Source: JANWKQ01 sp964624635
Lineage (GTDB): Bacteria; Bacteroidota; Bacteroidia; CAIKAF01
DNA: 9,480 nucleotides
NCBI GenBank assembly: GCA_964624635.1
Contig: CAZUXM010000087.1
Location: forward strand, 1 to 9,480
Reading direction: 5' to 3'
Of this stretch, positions 1-6,556 are shown piece by piece. A program made the translations under genes and the position numbers. How positions within the stretch are numbered: position 1 is the first letter of the stretch; the number at the start of each line of letters is the position of its first letter. The notes below the pieces were generated by a model. That model did not search any database, had not been told where the DNA came from, and was given only the letters and a program-made list of their open reading frames with translations.

Positions 1-291
1 GAAAGAAACATTTTCCATGGTAGTTAATAAATATATACTACCCGAAAAACAAATGATTCCTATAATAAATAAAATCGCAGCAATCTTTAATGCAGGTTTT
101 TTAAATACTTCCATAAGGATGGCAATGATAATCAATGCAAATGCATGGTAAAAATGGTATGTAACGCCGGTTTTAAATGCATCCAAATGTTCGGGAGTAA
201 GTTTTGTTTTGAGTGCATGGGCTCCCAGGGCTCCTAGTATAACAGCTATGGCGAGTAGAAATGACGCAGTTAATATGATGTTTCTAGACAT
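1..291 (-). CDS. DUF423 family small membrane protein (3' end cut by window edge)
   Basis: Ninety-seven codons are visible from an ATG at 291-289, running off the left edge; DUF423 (YgdD/YwdK-like) proteins are usually about 120-130 residues, so some 25-30 residues are missing. The protein begins MSRNIILTASFLLAIAVILG and carries the family hallmarks GALGAHAL (about residues 20-27) and TGVTYHFYHAFA (about 41-52). Three hydrophobic segments are visible (about 4-24, 46-62, 69-90), so it is an inner-membrane protein. The family has no established biochemical function. It is divergent from the saccharopine dehydrogenase-like gene. A -7 element lies on its own strand at 312-319, predicting a leader of about 15 nucleotides. 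The family call is firm; the role is unknown. Confidence 0.85.
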   Translation of the reverse strand, partial: MSRNIILTASFLLAIAVILGALGAHALKTKLTPEHLDAFKTGVTYHFYHAFALIIIAILMEVFKKPALKIAAILFIIGIICFSGSIYLLTTMENVSF

Positions 292-311
292 ATAAATAAC
301 ATTAATGATTA

Positions 312-319
312 CAAATGTA
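312..319 (-). promoter_or_regulatory. Bacteroidota -7 element for the DUF423 gene
   Basis: Read on the minus strand this is TACATTTG, an exact match to TAnnTTTG, 20 bases upstream of the ATG. I see no well-spaced TTG box at -33, so the call rests on the -7 element and its position. Confidence 0.5.
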
Positions 320-338
320 ACCTTTTTGTTTGTTGTAA

Positions 339-358
339 AGACGGACAATTGTCCATCT
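339..358. promoter_or_regulatory. Palindromic operator-like site between divergent genes
   Basis: The perfect 12-base palindrome GGACAATTGTCC (343-354) extends outward, with one mismatched pair, to AGA...TCT, giving 9 of 10 matched positions per arm. It sits between the DUF423 gene (minus) and the saccharopine dehydrogenase-like gene (plus), about 20 bases upstream of the DUF423 -7 element and 56 bases before the plus-strand ATG. Dyad symmetry of this size at such a place is typical of a homodimeric regulator site. No regulator gene is adjacent, so the protein that would bind is unknown. Confidence 0.45.
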
Positions 359-413
359 CAGCTTACAGACGATAAAAACCTTTTTTGTAATATTGGCATC
401 AAATTTATTCTCT

Positions 414-1748
414 ATGTCTAACATCTTACTCATTGGTGCCGGCAAATCAGCTACAACATTGATTGATTATTTATTGAACAATTCATCTGCAGGTAACTGG
501 AAACTAACTGTAGCCGACATGAATGTAGAAGTGGTGAAAGAAAAATTACATGGACATCCTAATGGAAATGCGGTGCAATTAGATGTATCAAACTTAGAGC
601 AGTTAGAAAAATTAGTGAGTGAACATGATATGGTGATATCCATGTTACCGGCTTTCATGCATATGAATGTAGCTCGTTTTTGTTTAAAGCATAGAAAGAA
701 CATGGCTACTGCTTCTTATGTTTCNNNNNNNNNNGCTTTACATGAAGAGGCAAAAAAAGCAGGCATTATTTTATTGAATGAAATAGGTCTTGACCCGGGT
801 GTGGATCATATGACAGCCATGGAAACTTTAGACAAACTAAGAAACAGAGGTTGTACCATTACCGGATTTGAATCATTTACGGGAGGTTTAATGGCTCCTG
901 AAAGTGAAAATAATCCGTGGAAATATAAGTTTACCTGGAATCCACGTAATGTGGTAATGGCTGCCAGTGGTGGGGCTGTAAAATTTTTGCAGGGAGGCAA
1001 ATTCAAATACATTCCCTATCATAAAGTATTTAGAAGAACAGAAGTAATAGATATTGAAGGATATGGAGAATATGAAGGTTATGCCAACAGAGATTCATTA
1101 AAATATATTGATTTATACAGATTAGAAGGAGTACAAACTATTTATAGAGGAACTTTACGCAGGGTTGGTTTTAGCAGAGCATGGGATGTGTTTGTACAAT
1201 TAGGAGCTACTGATGATTCGTATTTAATGGACAATATCGAAACATTAACACATCGGGAATTTATTAATTCGTTTTTGTTTTATCATCCAACTGATTCGGT
1301 AGAAACAAAATTAGCTATGCTGTTAAAGTTGGATCATGACTCGGATGAGATGAGAAAAATTGCCTGGTTAGATATGTTTAAAAATGAACCGGTAGGTTTA
1401 TCAAAACCATCGAGTCCTGCTCAAATTTTACAGCATATTTTGGAAAAAAAATGGACTCTTGCTGATGATGAAAAAGACATGATTGTGATGTGGCATAAAT
1501 TTAATTATGTAGAACATGGAGTGCCACATGAGTTACATGCTACATTAGCAGTTAAAGGAGATGATGAGATTAATACAGCTATGGCAAAAACAGTAGGAAT
1601 ACCATTGGGGATAGGAGTGAAAAATATATTGAATGGGAATATATTTACTCCCGGAGTACAAATTCCAAATACAAAAGAAATTTACCAGCCTGTATTAAAA
1701 GAATTAGAAACATTTGGAATCAAATGTTCGGAGAAAATACTTTATTGA
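414..1748 (+). CDS. Saccharopine dehydrogenase-like protein (NADP-binding, Lys9/AASS C-terminal type)
   Basis: About 444 residues from the ATG at 414, close to the roughly 446 of yeast Lys9. An upstream TTG at 393 is open in frame, but the ATG gives the normal N-terminus MSNILLIGAGKSATTLIDYL, a Rossmann nucleotide-binding loop. Other family signatures are MVISMLPAFMHMNVA, NEIGLDPGVDHMTAME (substrate pocket) and SFTGGLMAPESENNPWKYK followed by FTWNPRNV. Enzymes of this type interconvert saccharopine with glutamate and aminoadipate semialdehyde in lysine metabolism; bacterial members are often annotated only by domain. No lysine-ketoglutarate reductase or other lysine gene is in the window, so the substrate is inferred. 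Ten N (725-734) fall after Ser104 and leave the frame open as written. The stop overlaps the convergent hypothetical gene by 7 bases. Confidence 0.85.
   Translation: MSNILLIGAGKSATTLIDYLLNNSSAGNWKLTVADMNVEVVKEKLHGHPNGNAVQLDVSNLEQLEKLVSEHDMVISMLPAFMHMNVARFCLKHRKNMATASYVXXXXALHEEAKKAGIILLNEIGLDPGVDHMTAMETLDKLRNRGCTITGFESFTGGLMAPESENNPWKYKFTWNPRNVVMAASGGAVKFLQGGKFKYIPYHKVFRRTEVIDIEGYGEYEGYANRDSLKYIDLYRLEGVQTIYRGTLRRVGFSRAWDVFVQLGATDDSYLMDNIETLTHREFINSFLFYHPTDSVETKLAMLLKLDHDSDEMRKIAWLDMFKNEPVGLSKPSSPAQILQHILEKKWTLADDEKDMIVMWHKFNYVEHGVPHELHATLAVKGDDEINTAMAKTVGIPLGIGVKNILNGNIFTPGVQIPNTKEIYQPVLKELETFGIKCSEKILY
725..734. other. Assembly gap (10 N) inside the saccharopine dehydrogenase-like gene
   Basis: Ten undetermined bases. 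The reading frame is open on both sides and consistent with a true length of 10, 13 or another value equal to 1 modulo 3. The broken motif reads ASYVS-gap-ALHEEAKKAG. Confidence 0.98.
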
Positions 1749-2686
1749 TTCGATTTATCTTTATCTTTTTTATCATCAGGATTTCCTGATCCACCCGACA
1801 TTTTATTTTTGAGTGTTTCCTCATCATTTACACCGGGAATGACTAATCGTACACCTTCTGAACCTGCATTTTCATCAGGATTAAGCGGTTTTACATCAGG
1901 TAAGTACTTCCAACCCGTTTTTGTCAATTCAAAAGCATCATAACTTAAATCAGGAACATAGTGTTCGTATTGGTCAACAAATTCAGGTCGACTAGGGGAG
2001 AGATGATCAAAAACAATCATTTGAACTCCATCAATATATCTCAAAGATATTTTTGCACGGGCATCGTATTCAAGAACAATCCTACTGGCTGTTTTTTTAT
2101 CCTTTTCGAAAACGGCAGCACCAAATCGTGGCTGACCATTATTCATGATTTGTACTACATCTACTACTTTTTTATGAGATAACCCGTTACCCGGATTAAA
2201 GCCTAATAAGAGATGATATTTTTTCCCTTTTATTTTAAAGGGAATCATATCATAGTACAAAGCCCCAAACCAATTTTTCGCATTTAAGGTTTTAAATTGA
2301 GCAGAACGAAGATCTTCACCTTGATCGGATAGCCTTGTAACCACTGCATTTTTGATTTTTGGATTGATGGTTTGCATTAAACCAAAAGTTTTATAACCTG
2401 ATTTAGTAATCACAAACCAGGTAAAAACTCTAAAAGATTTATCATGAGAAGTTTGTACTGATACAGAATTTAATTCTGGAAATGAACGGTCAAATGATTT
2501 TTTATTTTCTAAAAGTGAAGTCAACTCATCAATAAATAATTCATTATTGACAAGTTTTGTTTCATCATTATATTGTTTATCAAGAAACTTGGAAGACCAT
2601 GAAATCAGTGAATCTGTTTCTGACTGAGCAAAAACAGGAATTGATAAAAAAACTAATCCCAGTATTACGAAAATGGATTTTCGCAT
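1742..2686 (-). CDS. Secreted hypothetical protein of a Bacteroidota-specific type
   Basis: 314 residues. The ATG at 2686 opens a clear signal peptide, MRKSIFVILGLVFLSIPVFA, with likely cleavage near VFA-QS, so the product is exported to the periplasm or envelope. I recognise the general pattern (NWFGALYYDMIPFKIKGKKY, then a LLGFNPGNGLSHKK segment, then IVFDHLSPSRPEF and a YVPDLSYDAFEL segment) from uncharacterised Bacteroidota proteins but know of no assigned function. Aromatic and beta-prone segments suggest a beta-rich fold. The C-terminal tail (about residues 295-314) is a low-complexity, charged and glycine-rich stretch (SGGSGNPDDKKDKDKSNQ), probably disordered. There is no lipobox cysteine and no T9SS sorting domain. 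The gene converges on and slightly overlaps the saccharopine dehydrogenase-like gene; I see no good -7 element in front of it. Confidence 0.8.
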   Translation of the reverse strand: MRKSIFVILGLVFLSIPVFAQSETDSLISWSSKFLDKQYNDETKLVNNELFIDELTSLLENKKSFDRSFPELNSVSVQTSHDKSFRVFTWFVITKSGYKTFGLMQTINPKIKNAVVTRLSDQGEDLRSAQFKTLNAKNWFGALYYDMIPFKIKGKKYHLLLGFNPGNGLSHKKVVDVVQIMNNGQPRFGAAVFEKDKKTASRIVLEYDARAKISLRYIDGVQMIVFDHLSPSRPEFVDQYEHYVPDLSYDAFELTKTGWKYLPDVKPLNPDENAGSEGVRLVIPGVNDEETLKNKMSGGSGNPDDKKDKDKSNQ

Positions 2687-2741
2687 AGTTTAAGGGTAAT
2701 GATTATCAATAGAAACGGATGTAACTCCGATTTGTTTTAAG

Positions 2742-3089
2742 TTACAGGTGAAGTTTTTCTTTTTTAGCTAAAAGAGCATCATTCGATTCTCTGTTATCTT
2801 CATCATCCACACAACAATCAACCGGACAAACCGCAGCACATTGAGGTTCGTCATGAAACCCAACACATTCAGTACACTTGTCGGTTACAATATAATATAC
2901 ATCGTTGGCTACCGGTTTTTGGTTTTCATCAGCACCAATGGAACTTCCATCTGATAATTGATAATTGCCTGAAACTGAGGTTCCATCAGAAATTTTCCAT
3001 TCAATACCCCCTTCATAAATAGCGTTATTAGGGCATTCCGGCTCACAAGCCCCACAATTAATACATTCATCCGTAATTTTGATCGCCAT
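2742..3089 (-). CDS. Two-cluster 4Fe-4S ferredoxin with a central insertion
   Basis: 115 residues from the ATG at 3089; a TTG nine codons upstream would add MQKYLLADK, but the ATG gives the canonical start MAIKITDECINCGACEPECP. The first motif is Cys9-x2-Cys12-x2-Cys15-x3-Cys19-Pro. The second is Cys72-x2-Cys75-x8-Cys84-x3-Cys88-Pro, with the eight-residue loop (VGFHDEPQ) known from Allochromatium/YfhL-type 2[4Fe-4S] ferredoxins. Two further cysteines (92, 93) follow. About 50 residues separate the motifs, much longer than in classical bacterial ferredoxins, and this stretch is hydrophilic (SDGTSVSGNYQLSDGSS). It is a cytosolic low-potential electron carrier by family. Its divergent neighbour is an acyl-CoA reductase-like protein; a functional link is inferred only from the arrangement. 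Confidence 0.92.
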   Translation of the reverse strand: MAIKITDECINCGACEPECPNNAIYEGGIEWKISDGTSVSGNYQLSDGSSIGADENQKPVANDVYYIVTDKCTECVGFHDEPQCAAVCPVDCCVDDEDNRESNDALLAKKEKLHL

Positions 3090-3105
3090 TTTATCAGCTA
3101 ATAAA

Positions 3106-3121
3106 TATTTTTGCAAAATTA
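3106..3121. promoter_or_regulatory. Mirrored -7 elements serving ferredoxin (minus) and acyl-CoA reductase (plus)
   Basis: The 16 bases TATTTTTGCAAAATTA are two exact TAnnTTTG elements placed head to head: TATTTTTG on plus (3106-3113) and TAATTTTG on minus (3121-3114). Predicted starts lie just beyond the opposite element, giving leaders of about 17-21 nucleotides for both genes. On plus a TTG at 3079-3081 lies 24 bases upstream, slightly long for a -33 box; no well-spaced box was found for minus. Confidence 0.5.
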
Positions 3122-3136
3122 ATCAAAAATTTGGCA

Positions 3137-4180
3137 ATGCTGCTTATTAAAGATAGAATAGAGTCACTCGCTGCACTTGGAACCCTTATTAACAAAGGAA
3201 TTGAAGAAATTAGAGGTGGTAAAGAAAACCAGTTGTCAAGAATAGTTGATAAAGCCGGATTAGAGAATGGTTGGTTTACCAAGGAGTCTGTTGTTAATAG
3301 CATTGAAGCTATTGGGACATGGCTAAACGTTAAAGTATTAGCTGATTGGAGCAATACTTATTACTTATCTGAGCCTGCTCAACCCAAAAAGATAGCGGTA
3401 ATCATGGCCGGAAATATACCTTTAGTAAACTTCCATGATTTTTTATCAGTACTTATTACAGGTCACCATTTTATTGGTAAGCTATCATCACAGGATAAGG
3501 TTTTATTACCCTATTTGGCAGATGAATTAATTAAAATAAATGATGGATGGAAGCCATATATTGAGTTTACAAATGGGATGCTAACTGAATTTGATGGGGT
3601 GATAGCTACAGGAAGTAACAATACATCTACTCATTTTGAATATTATTTTGGCAAGTATCCTAATATTATCCGTAAAAACAGACATTCGATAGCAATATTA
3701 ACAGGTAATGAAACTCCTGATGAATTAGATAGTTTGTATGATGACATCTTTAAATATTATGGATTGGGATGCCGGAATGTATCAATGTTATTGGTGCCTG
3801 AAGGATATAATATGGCTGATTTGTTTAAACAATGGGAAGGTATGAAGGAGCCAATAGAACATCATAAGTATAAAAATAACTATGATTATTACCGATCTAT
3901 TTATTTACTCAACTCAACTCCGTTTTTTGATACAGGCTATGCCTCGTTTGTTGAGGTAGATTATTTATCAAGCCCTATTTCTGTAATAAATTATCTAAAA
4001 TATTCAGATAGTCAATATGTTATAGATTGGGTAGAGGCTCATAAAAATGAGATTCAGTGTATTGTGACTTCATCAGTGATACCTGGAGTAACTACTGTAG
4101 GCTTTGGAAAAAGTCAATATCCCGGCATTACTGATTATCCCGACAATGTTGATATTATACAATTTCTATTGGCATTATAA
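3137..4180 (+). CDS. Acyl-CoA reductase-like protein (LuxC family)
   Basis: 347 residues from the ATG at 3137 (MLLIKDRIESLAALGTLI); a TTG two codons earlier is less likely. The family reduces activated fatty acyl groups to aldehydes with NADPH. Supporting segments are KKIAVIMAGNIPLVNFHDFL (N-terminal nucleotide-binding part), GVIATGSNNTSTHFEYYFGK, PNIIRKNRHSIAILTGNE, and YYGLGCRNVSMLLVP, whose Cys212 is in the place expected for the thioester-forming nucleophile of this aldehyde dehydrogenase-like family. It is much shorter than luminous-bacterial LuxC (about 480 residues), as is usual for Bacteroidota members. No luxD, luxE or luciferase gene is nearby, so bioluminescence is not implied; the aldehyde's fate is unknown. 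It is divergent from the ferredoxin with only 47 bases between the ATGs. Confidence 0.85.
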   Translation: MLLIKDRIESLAALGTLINKGIEEIRGGKENQLSRIVDKAGLENGWFTKESVVNSIEAIGTWLNVKVLADWSNTYYLSEPAQPKKIAVIMAGNIPLVNFHDFLSVLITGHHFIGKLSSQDKVLLPYLADELIKINDGWKPYIEFTNGMLTEFDGVIATGSNNTSTHFEYYFGKYPNIIRKNRHSIAILTGNETPDELDSLYDDIFKYYGLGCRNVSMLLVPEGYNMADLFKQWEGMKEPIEHHKYKNNYDYYRSIYLLNSTPFFDTGYASFVEVDYLSSPISVINYLKYSDSQYVIDWVEAHKNEIQCIVTSSVIPGVTTVGFGKSQYPGITDYPDNVDIIQFLLAL

Positions 4181-4191
4181 TTGCAACCTTT

Positions 4192-4223
4192 TTTGTGGAT
4201 TTATACTCTAATCATTAACTTTA
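4192..4223 (+). promoter_or_regulatory. Bacteroidota-type promoter for the PepSY-like gene
   Basis: TTTG at 4192-4195, a 20-base spacer, then TAACTTTA at 4216-4223 (one mismatch to TAnnTTTG). The spacing is as expected for this phylum. Transcription would start near 4227-4230, about 15 bases before the ATG. Confidence 0.55.
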
Positions 4224-4242
4224 CCATAATTATATACTCGAT

Positions 4243-4695
4243 ATGAAAAGAATATTATCAATTTGTGTAGCATTTATAGGGTTTTCAGCATTAATGGCTC
4301 AGTCGGTTGAAGTACCTTCATCACTAAAAATGTCTTTCAAAGAAAAGTTTAATGTTACTACCGCTGATTGGTCGATAGCTAACCAAAACTACGTGGCAAA
4401 ATGGGAATCAAACGGTAAAAAAATGACCGCTTTTTATACCAAAACCGAAAAACCAACACATTTAAGAACAGAAACTGATGTGAATGTTACTGATTTGGGC
4501 ACTACTACTCAATCAGAAATCAAAGCCAGATTTATGGGTGAAGGAAGCCTATATACTTTTAGCAGAGCTTTTAAAGTAGAGGGTGTTGCCGGAGCTGTAG
4601 AAGGTGTTGAGTTCTTGTTTTCTACAGGTCAAAGCGAAAAAATCAGTATATTCTATGATACCAATGGAAACATGGTACGTAGAGAATTATACTAA
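4243..4695 (+). CDS. Secreted PepSY-like domain protein
   Basis: 150 residues. A signal peptide, MKRILSICVAFIGFSALMAQ, opens the protein, with likely cleavage near LMA-QS. The mature part has the pattern of the Bacteroidota PepSY-like family: VPSSLKMSFKEKF (in place of the usual LP-x-K-x-F/YP start), then a tryptophan-bearing strand (ADWSIANQNYVAKW), a strand AFYTKTEKPTHLRTETDV, and a second similar half ending ISIFYDTNGNMVRREL, which resembles the family's final FDxxGxLL strand. These are small periplasmic proteins of unknown function. The gene stands alone, with its own promoter, and ends at a stem-loop terminator (4729-4763). It converges on rlmH. The domain call is by pattern only. Confidence 0.7.
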   Translation: MKRILSICVAFIGFSALMAQSVEVPSSLKMSFKEKFNVTTADWSIANQNYVAKWESNGKKMTAFYTKTEKPTHLRTETDVNVTDLGTTTQSEIKARFMGEGSLYTFSRAFKVEGVAGAVEGVEFLFSTGQSEKISIFYDTNGNMVRRELY

Positions 4696-4728
4696 TCTTA
4701 GTATATCATTAATCATAAATCAAATTGG

Positions 4729-4763
4729 ATGAGCCTTACCTATGGTGGTAGGGCTCATTTTTT
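4729..4763 (+). terminator. Intrinsic terminator of the PepSY-like gene, embedded in the 3' end of rlmH
   Basis: ATGAGCCTTACC (4729-4740) and GGTAGGGCTCAT (4747-4758) form a 12-pair stem with one U-G wobble and a 6-base loop, followed by a run of six T (4758-4763). On the minus strand the wobble becomes a C-A mismatch and no T run follows, so it acts for the plus strand. It spans the rlmH stop codon (4736-4738) and its last few codons. Confidence 0.75.
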
Positions 4764-5209
4764 ATGATGGTAAATGATCGGTATAACTGTTCTACAAAAA
4801 ATAACCTTACCATTTCATGTGAAAAAGTCATTGAAGATAAGGACACTTTAGCTCCTGCTTTTTCATAGATTTCTTCGCTAAACCCATAAGGCCCGCCAAC
4901 AACTACTATAATTTGTCGAGGCCCCCTGTTGAACCATGATTGCCATTGCTCCGCAAATTTTTCAGAGGTATAAGATTTCCCTTTTTCATCCAGAAGAATA
5001 ATCATGTCCGTGGGTGAAAATTGAGATAATAATAGTTTACCTTCTTCCGTTTTGCGTTGTTGAGCCGTAAGGTTAGATGCGTTTTTTATATCAGGCAGTA
5101 TGCTTATATCAAACTTACAGTATTTATTAAGTCTTTTAATATACTCATCTACTCCGGTTTGAATGTAGCCTGACTGAGTTTTACCAATACATAAGAGTTT
5201 TATAAGCAT
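4736..5209 (-). CDS. rlmH: 23S rRNA (pseudouridine-1915 N3)-methyltransferase RlmH
   Basis: 157 residues, matching the roughly 155 of the family. It is a SPOUT-fold, SAM-dependent methyltransferase that modifies pseudouridine 1915 in helix 69 of 23S rRNA on assembled ribosomes. Signatures seen: N-terminal MLIKLLCIGKTQSGYIQTGV, the segment LLDEKGKSYTSEKFA (72-86), the SAM-binding VVGGPYGFS (103-111), LSSMTFSHEMVRLFFVEQLY (124-143) with His131, and the C-terminal PYHHR (153-157) in place of the usual PYHHE/K. The ATG at 5209 is the natural start. It is divergent from the DUF4783 gene and converges on the PepSY-like gene, whose terminator lies in its last codons. Confidence 0.97.
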   Translation of the reverse strand: MLIKLLCIGKTQSGYIQTGVDEYIKRLNKYCKFDISILPDIKNASNLTAQQRKTEEGKLLLSQFSPTDMIILLDEKGKSYTSEKFAEQWQSWFNRGPRQIIVVVGGPYGFSEEIYEKAGAKVSLSSMTFSHEMVRLFFVEQLYRSFTIIKNEPYHHR

Positions 5210-5230
5210 AGATTATTTCTTAAAATTCAT

Positions 5231-5238
5231 TAACTTTG
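5231..5238 (+). promoter_or_regulatory. -7 element for the DUF4783-nadC-yihY operon
   Basis: TAACTTTG is an exact TAnnTTTG match, 35 bases before the first ATG of the DUF4783 gene. No clear TTG box precedes it at 19-21 bases, so support is moderate. Confidence 0.4.
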
Positions 5239-5276
5239 GCTTAGTTTTTGGTATAATTGTAGAGATTTTTTTGATG

Positions 5277-5663
5277 ATGAAAAAATGGTTGTTCACAATA
5301 TTAGCTTTGGCAATAGTATCATTTTCTTTTGCTCAAAAATCAGTAGATGATATTTCTACGGCTTTAAAAACAGGAAATGCTAAGTTATTGTCAACCTATT
5401 TTCATTCTACCATTGACCTAACCATTATTCAAAAACAAGGTACTTATTCTAAGTCGCAAGGGGAACAGGTAGTTCAAAATTTCTTTAATGATAATAAGCC
5501 TTCCAACTTTACTGTAAACCATAACGGAACCAGTGGAGAAGGGTCAAAATATATTATTGGGACTCTTTCTACTTCTACCGGGGAGTATAGGGTTTATGTT
5601 TATTTTAAAAACATAAATGGGGTCGAATTAATACAAACCCTAAGGTTTGAGCAGGAAGAATAA
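5277..5663 (+). CDS. Secreted DUF4783 family protein
   Basis: 128 residues from the ATG at 5277; ATG at 5274 and TTG at 5271 sit directly in front in frame and would add one or two residues only. The signal peptide MKKWLFTILALAIVSFSFAQ is clear, with cleavage near SFA-QK. The mature domain (about 108 residues) shows the features of DUF4783, a Bacteroidota family of NTF2-like appearance: VDDISTALKTGNAKLLSTYF at the start, GTYSKSQGEQVVQNFFNDN in the middle, then SGEGSKYIIGTLSTSTGEYR and a final YVYFKNINGVELIQTLRFEQE. Function is unknown. nadC follows 45 bases downstream on the same strand, and rlmH is divergent from it; I recall this neighbourhood in other Bacteroidota. Confidence 0.8.
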   Translation: MKKWLFTILALAIVSFSFAQKSVDDISTALKTGNAKLLSTYFHSTIDLTIIQKQGTYSKSQGEQVVQNFFNDNKPSNFTVNHNGTSGEGSKYIIGTLSTSTGEYRVYVYFKNINGVELIQTLRFEQEE

Positions 5664-5696
5664 GCATTCTTTCTATTCCATTTTTTAAAATTTAGG

Positions 5697-5704
5697 TACT
5701 TTTG
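5697..5704 (+). promoter_or_regulatory. -7 element just upstream of the nadC start
   Basis: TACTTTTG is an exact TAnnTTTG match and ends only 4 bases before the nadC ATG. If used, transcription would begin at or next to the A of the start codon. No -33 box was seen at the right distance, so it may be chance in AT-rich DNA. Confidence 0.3.
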
Positions 5705-5708
5705 TTTT

Positions 5709-6554
5709 ATGGATCTTAATGAATTCATCCAATTATCATTAGCTGAAGATATAGGGGATGGTGATCACTCCACCTTATCAGCTATTCGTGCTGATGCGCA
5801 AGGCAATGCCAAACTATTGGTTAAAGAGGATGGGGTGTTGGCCGGGCTGGAAGAAGCGCTTCAAATTTTCAAGTTATATGATTCTTCTTTAAAAATTACC
5901 GGGTTTAAAAACGACGGTGATAAAATTTTGGTGGGTGATATAGTGTTTGAAGTAGATGGTGCAGCCCGTTCTATTTTAACTACAGAAAGGTTGGTTTTAA
6001 ATATCATGCAAAGGATGAGTGGAATTGCTACTCAAACCCGTAAGCTGGTGGATATGGTAAAACACACTCAGGTAACATTGTTGGATACCCGGAAAACAAC
6101 ACCACTGTTTAGGTATTTTGAAAAAAAAGCAGTTAAAATAGGTGGAGGAGACAACCATAGAATGGGATTGTATGATATGGTGATGTTAAAAGACAATCAT
6201 ATCGACTATTCGGGAGGTGTAAAAGCAGCAATAACCAAAACCAAAGAATATTTACAACAAAATAATAAACCTTTAAAAATTGAAGTAGAAGTACGAAACT
6301 TTAGAGAATTGGATGAATTGTTAGATACAGGTGGAATTGATATTATTATGTTGGATAATTTCACACCTGAAGATATAAAAAAGGCACTTTTAAAAATAAA
6401 AGGATTGTACAAGGTGGAAGCTTCCGGTGGAATTAATAAAGACAATTTAGTAAGCTTTGCTGAAACAGGGGTTGATTTTATTTCAATAGGTGCATTAACA
6501 CACCAAATTAAAAGTCTTGATTTAAGTTTAAAAGCTAAAATAAGTAAAGCATAG
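5709..6554 (+). CDS. nadC: Nicotinate-nucleotide pyrophosphorylase (quinolinate phosphoribosyltransferase)
   Basis: 281 residues, the usual family length. It converts quinolinate and PRPP to nicotinate mononucleotide, CO2 and pyrophosphate in de novo NAD synthesis. Visible signatures: LAEDIGDGDHST (11-22), TTERLVLNIMQRMSGIATQT (91-110), the substrate-binding DTRKTTP (126-132), KIGGGDNHRMGLYDMVMLKD (143-162) with His150, Arg151 and Lys161, EVEVRN (192-197), IMLDNF (213-218), and the phosphate-binding EASGGI (237-242) and ISIGALTH (258-265). All expected basic and acidic active-site residues are present. No nadA or nadB is in the window. The gene follows the DUF4783 gene by 45 bases and is followed by yihY after 2 bases, so co-transcription is likely. 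Confidence 0.97.
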   Translation: MDLNEFIQLSLAEDIGDGDHSTLSAIRADAQGNAKLLVKEDGVLAGLEEALQIFKLYDSSLKITGFKNDGDKILVGDIVFEVDGAARSILTTERLVLNIMQRMSGIATQTRKLVDMVKHTQVTLLDTRKTTPLFRYFEKKAVKIGGGDNHRMGLYDMVMLKDNHIDYSGGVKAAITKTKEYLQQNNKPLKIEVEVRNFRELDELLDTGGIDIIMLDNFTPEDIKKALLKIKGLYKVEASGGINKDNLVSFAETGVDFISIGALTHQIKSLDLSLKAKISKA

Positions 6555-6556
6555 TT

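Noticed and set aside
1774..1788. TCAGGATTTCCTGA palindrome as a terminator
   Set aside because: The 6-base stem has a 2-base loop and no following T run on either strand, and it encodes part of the hypothetical protein's tail.
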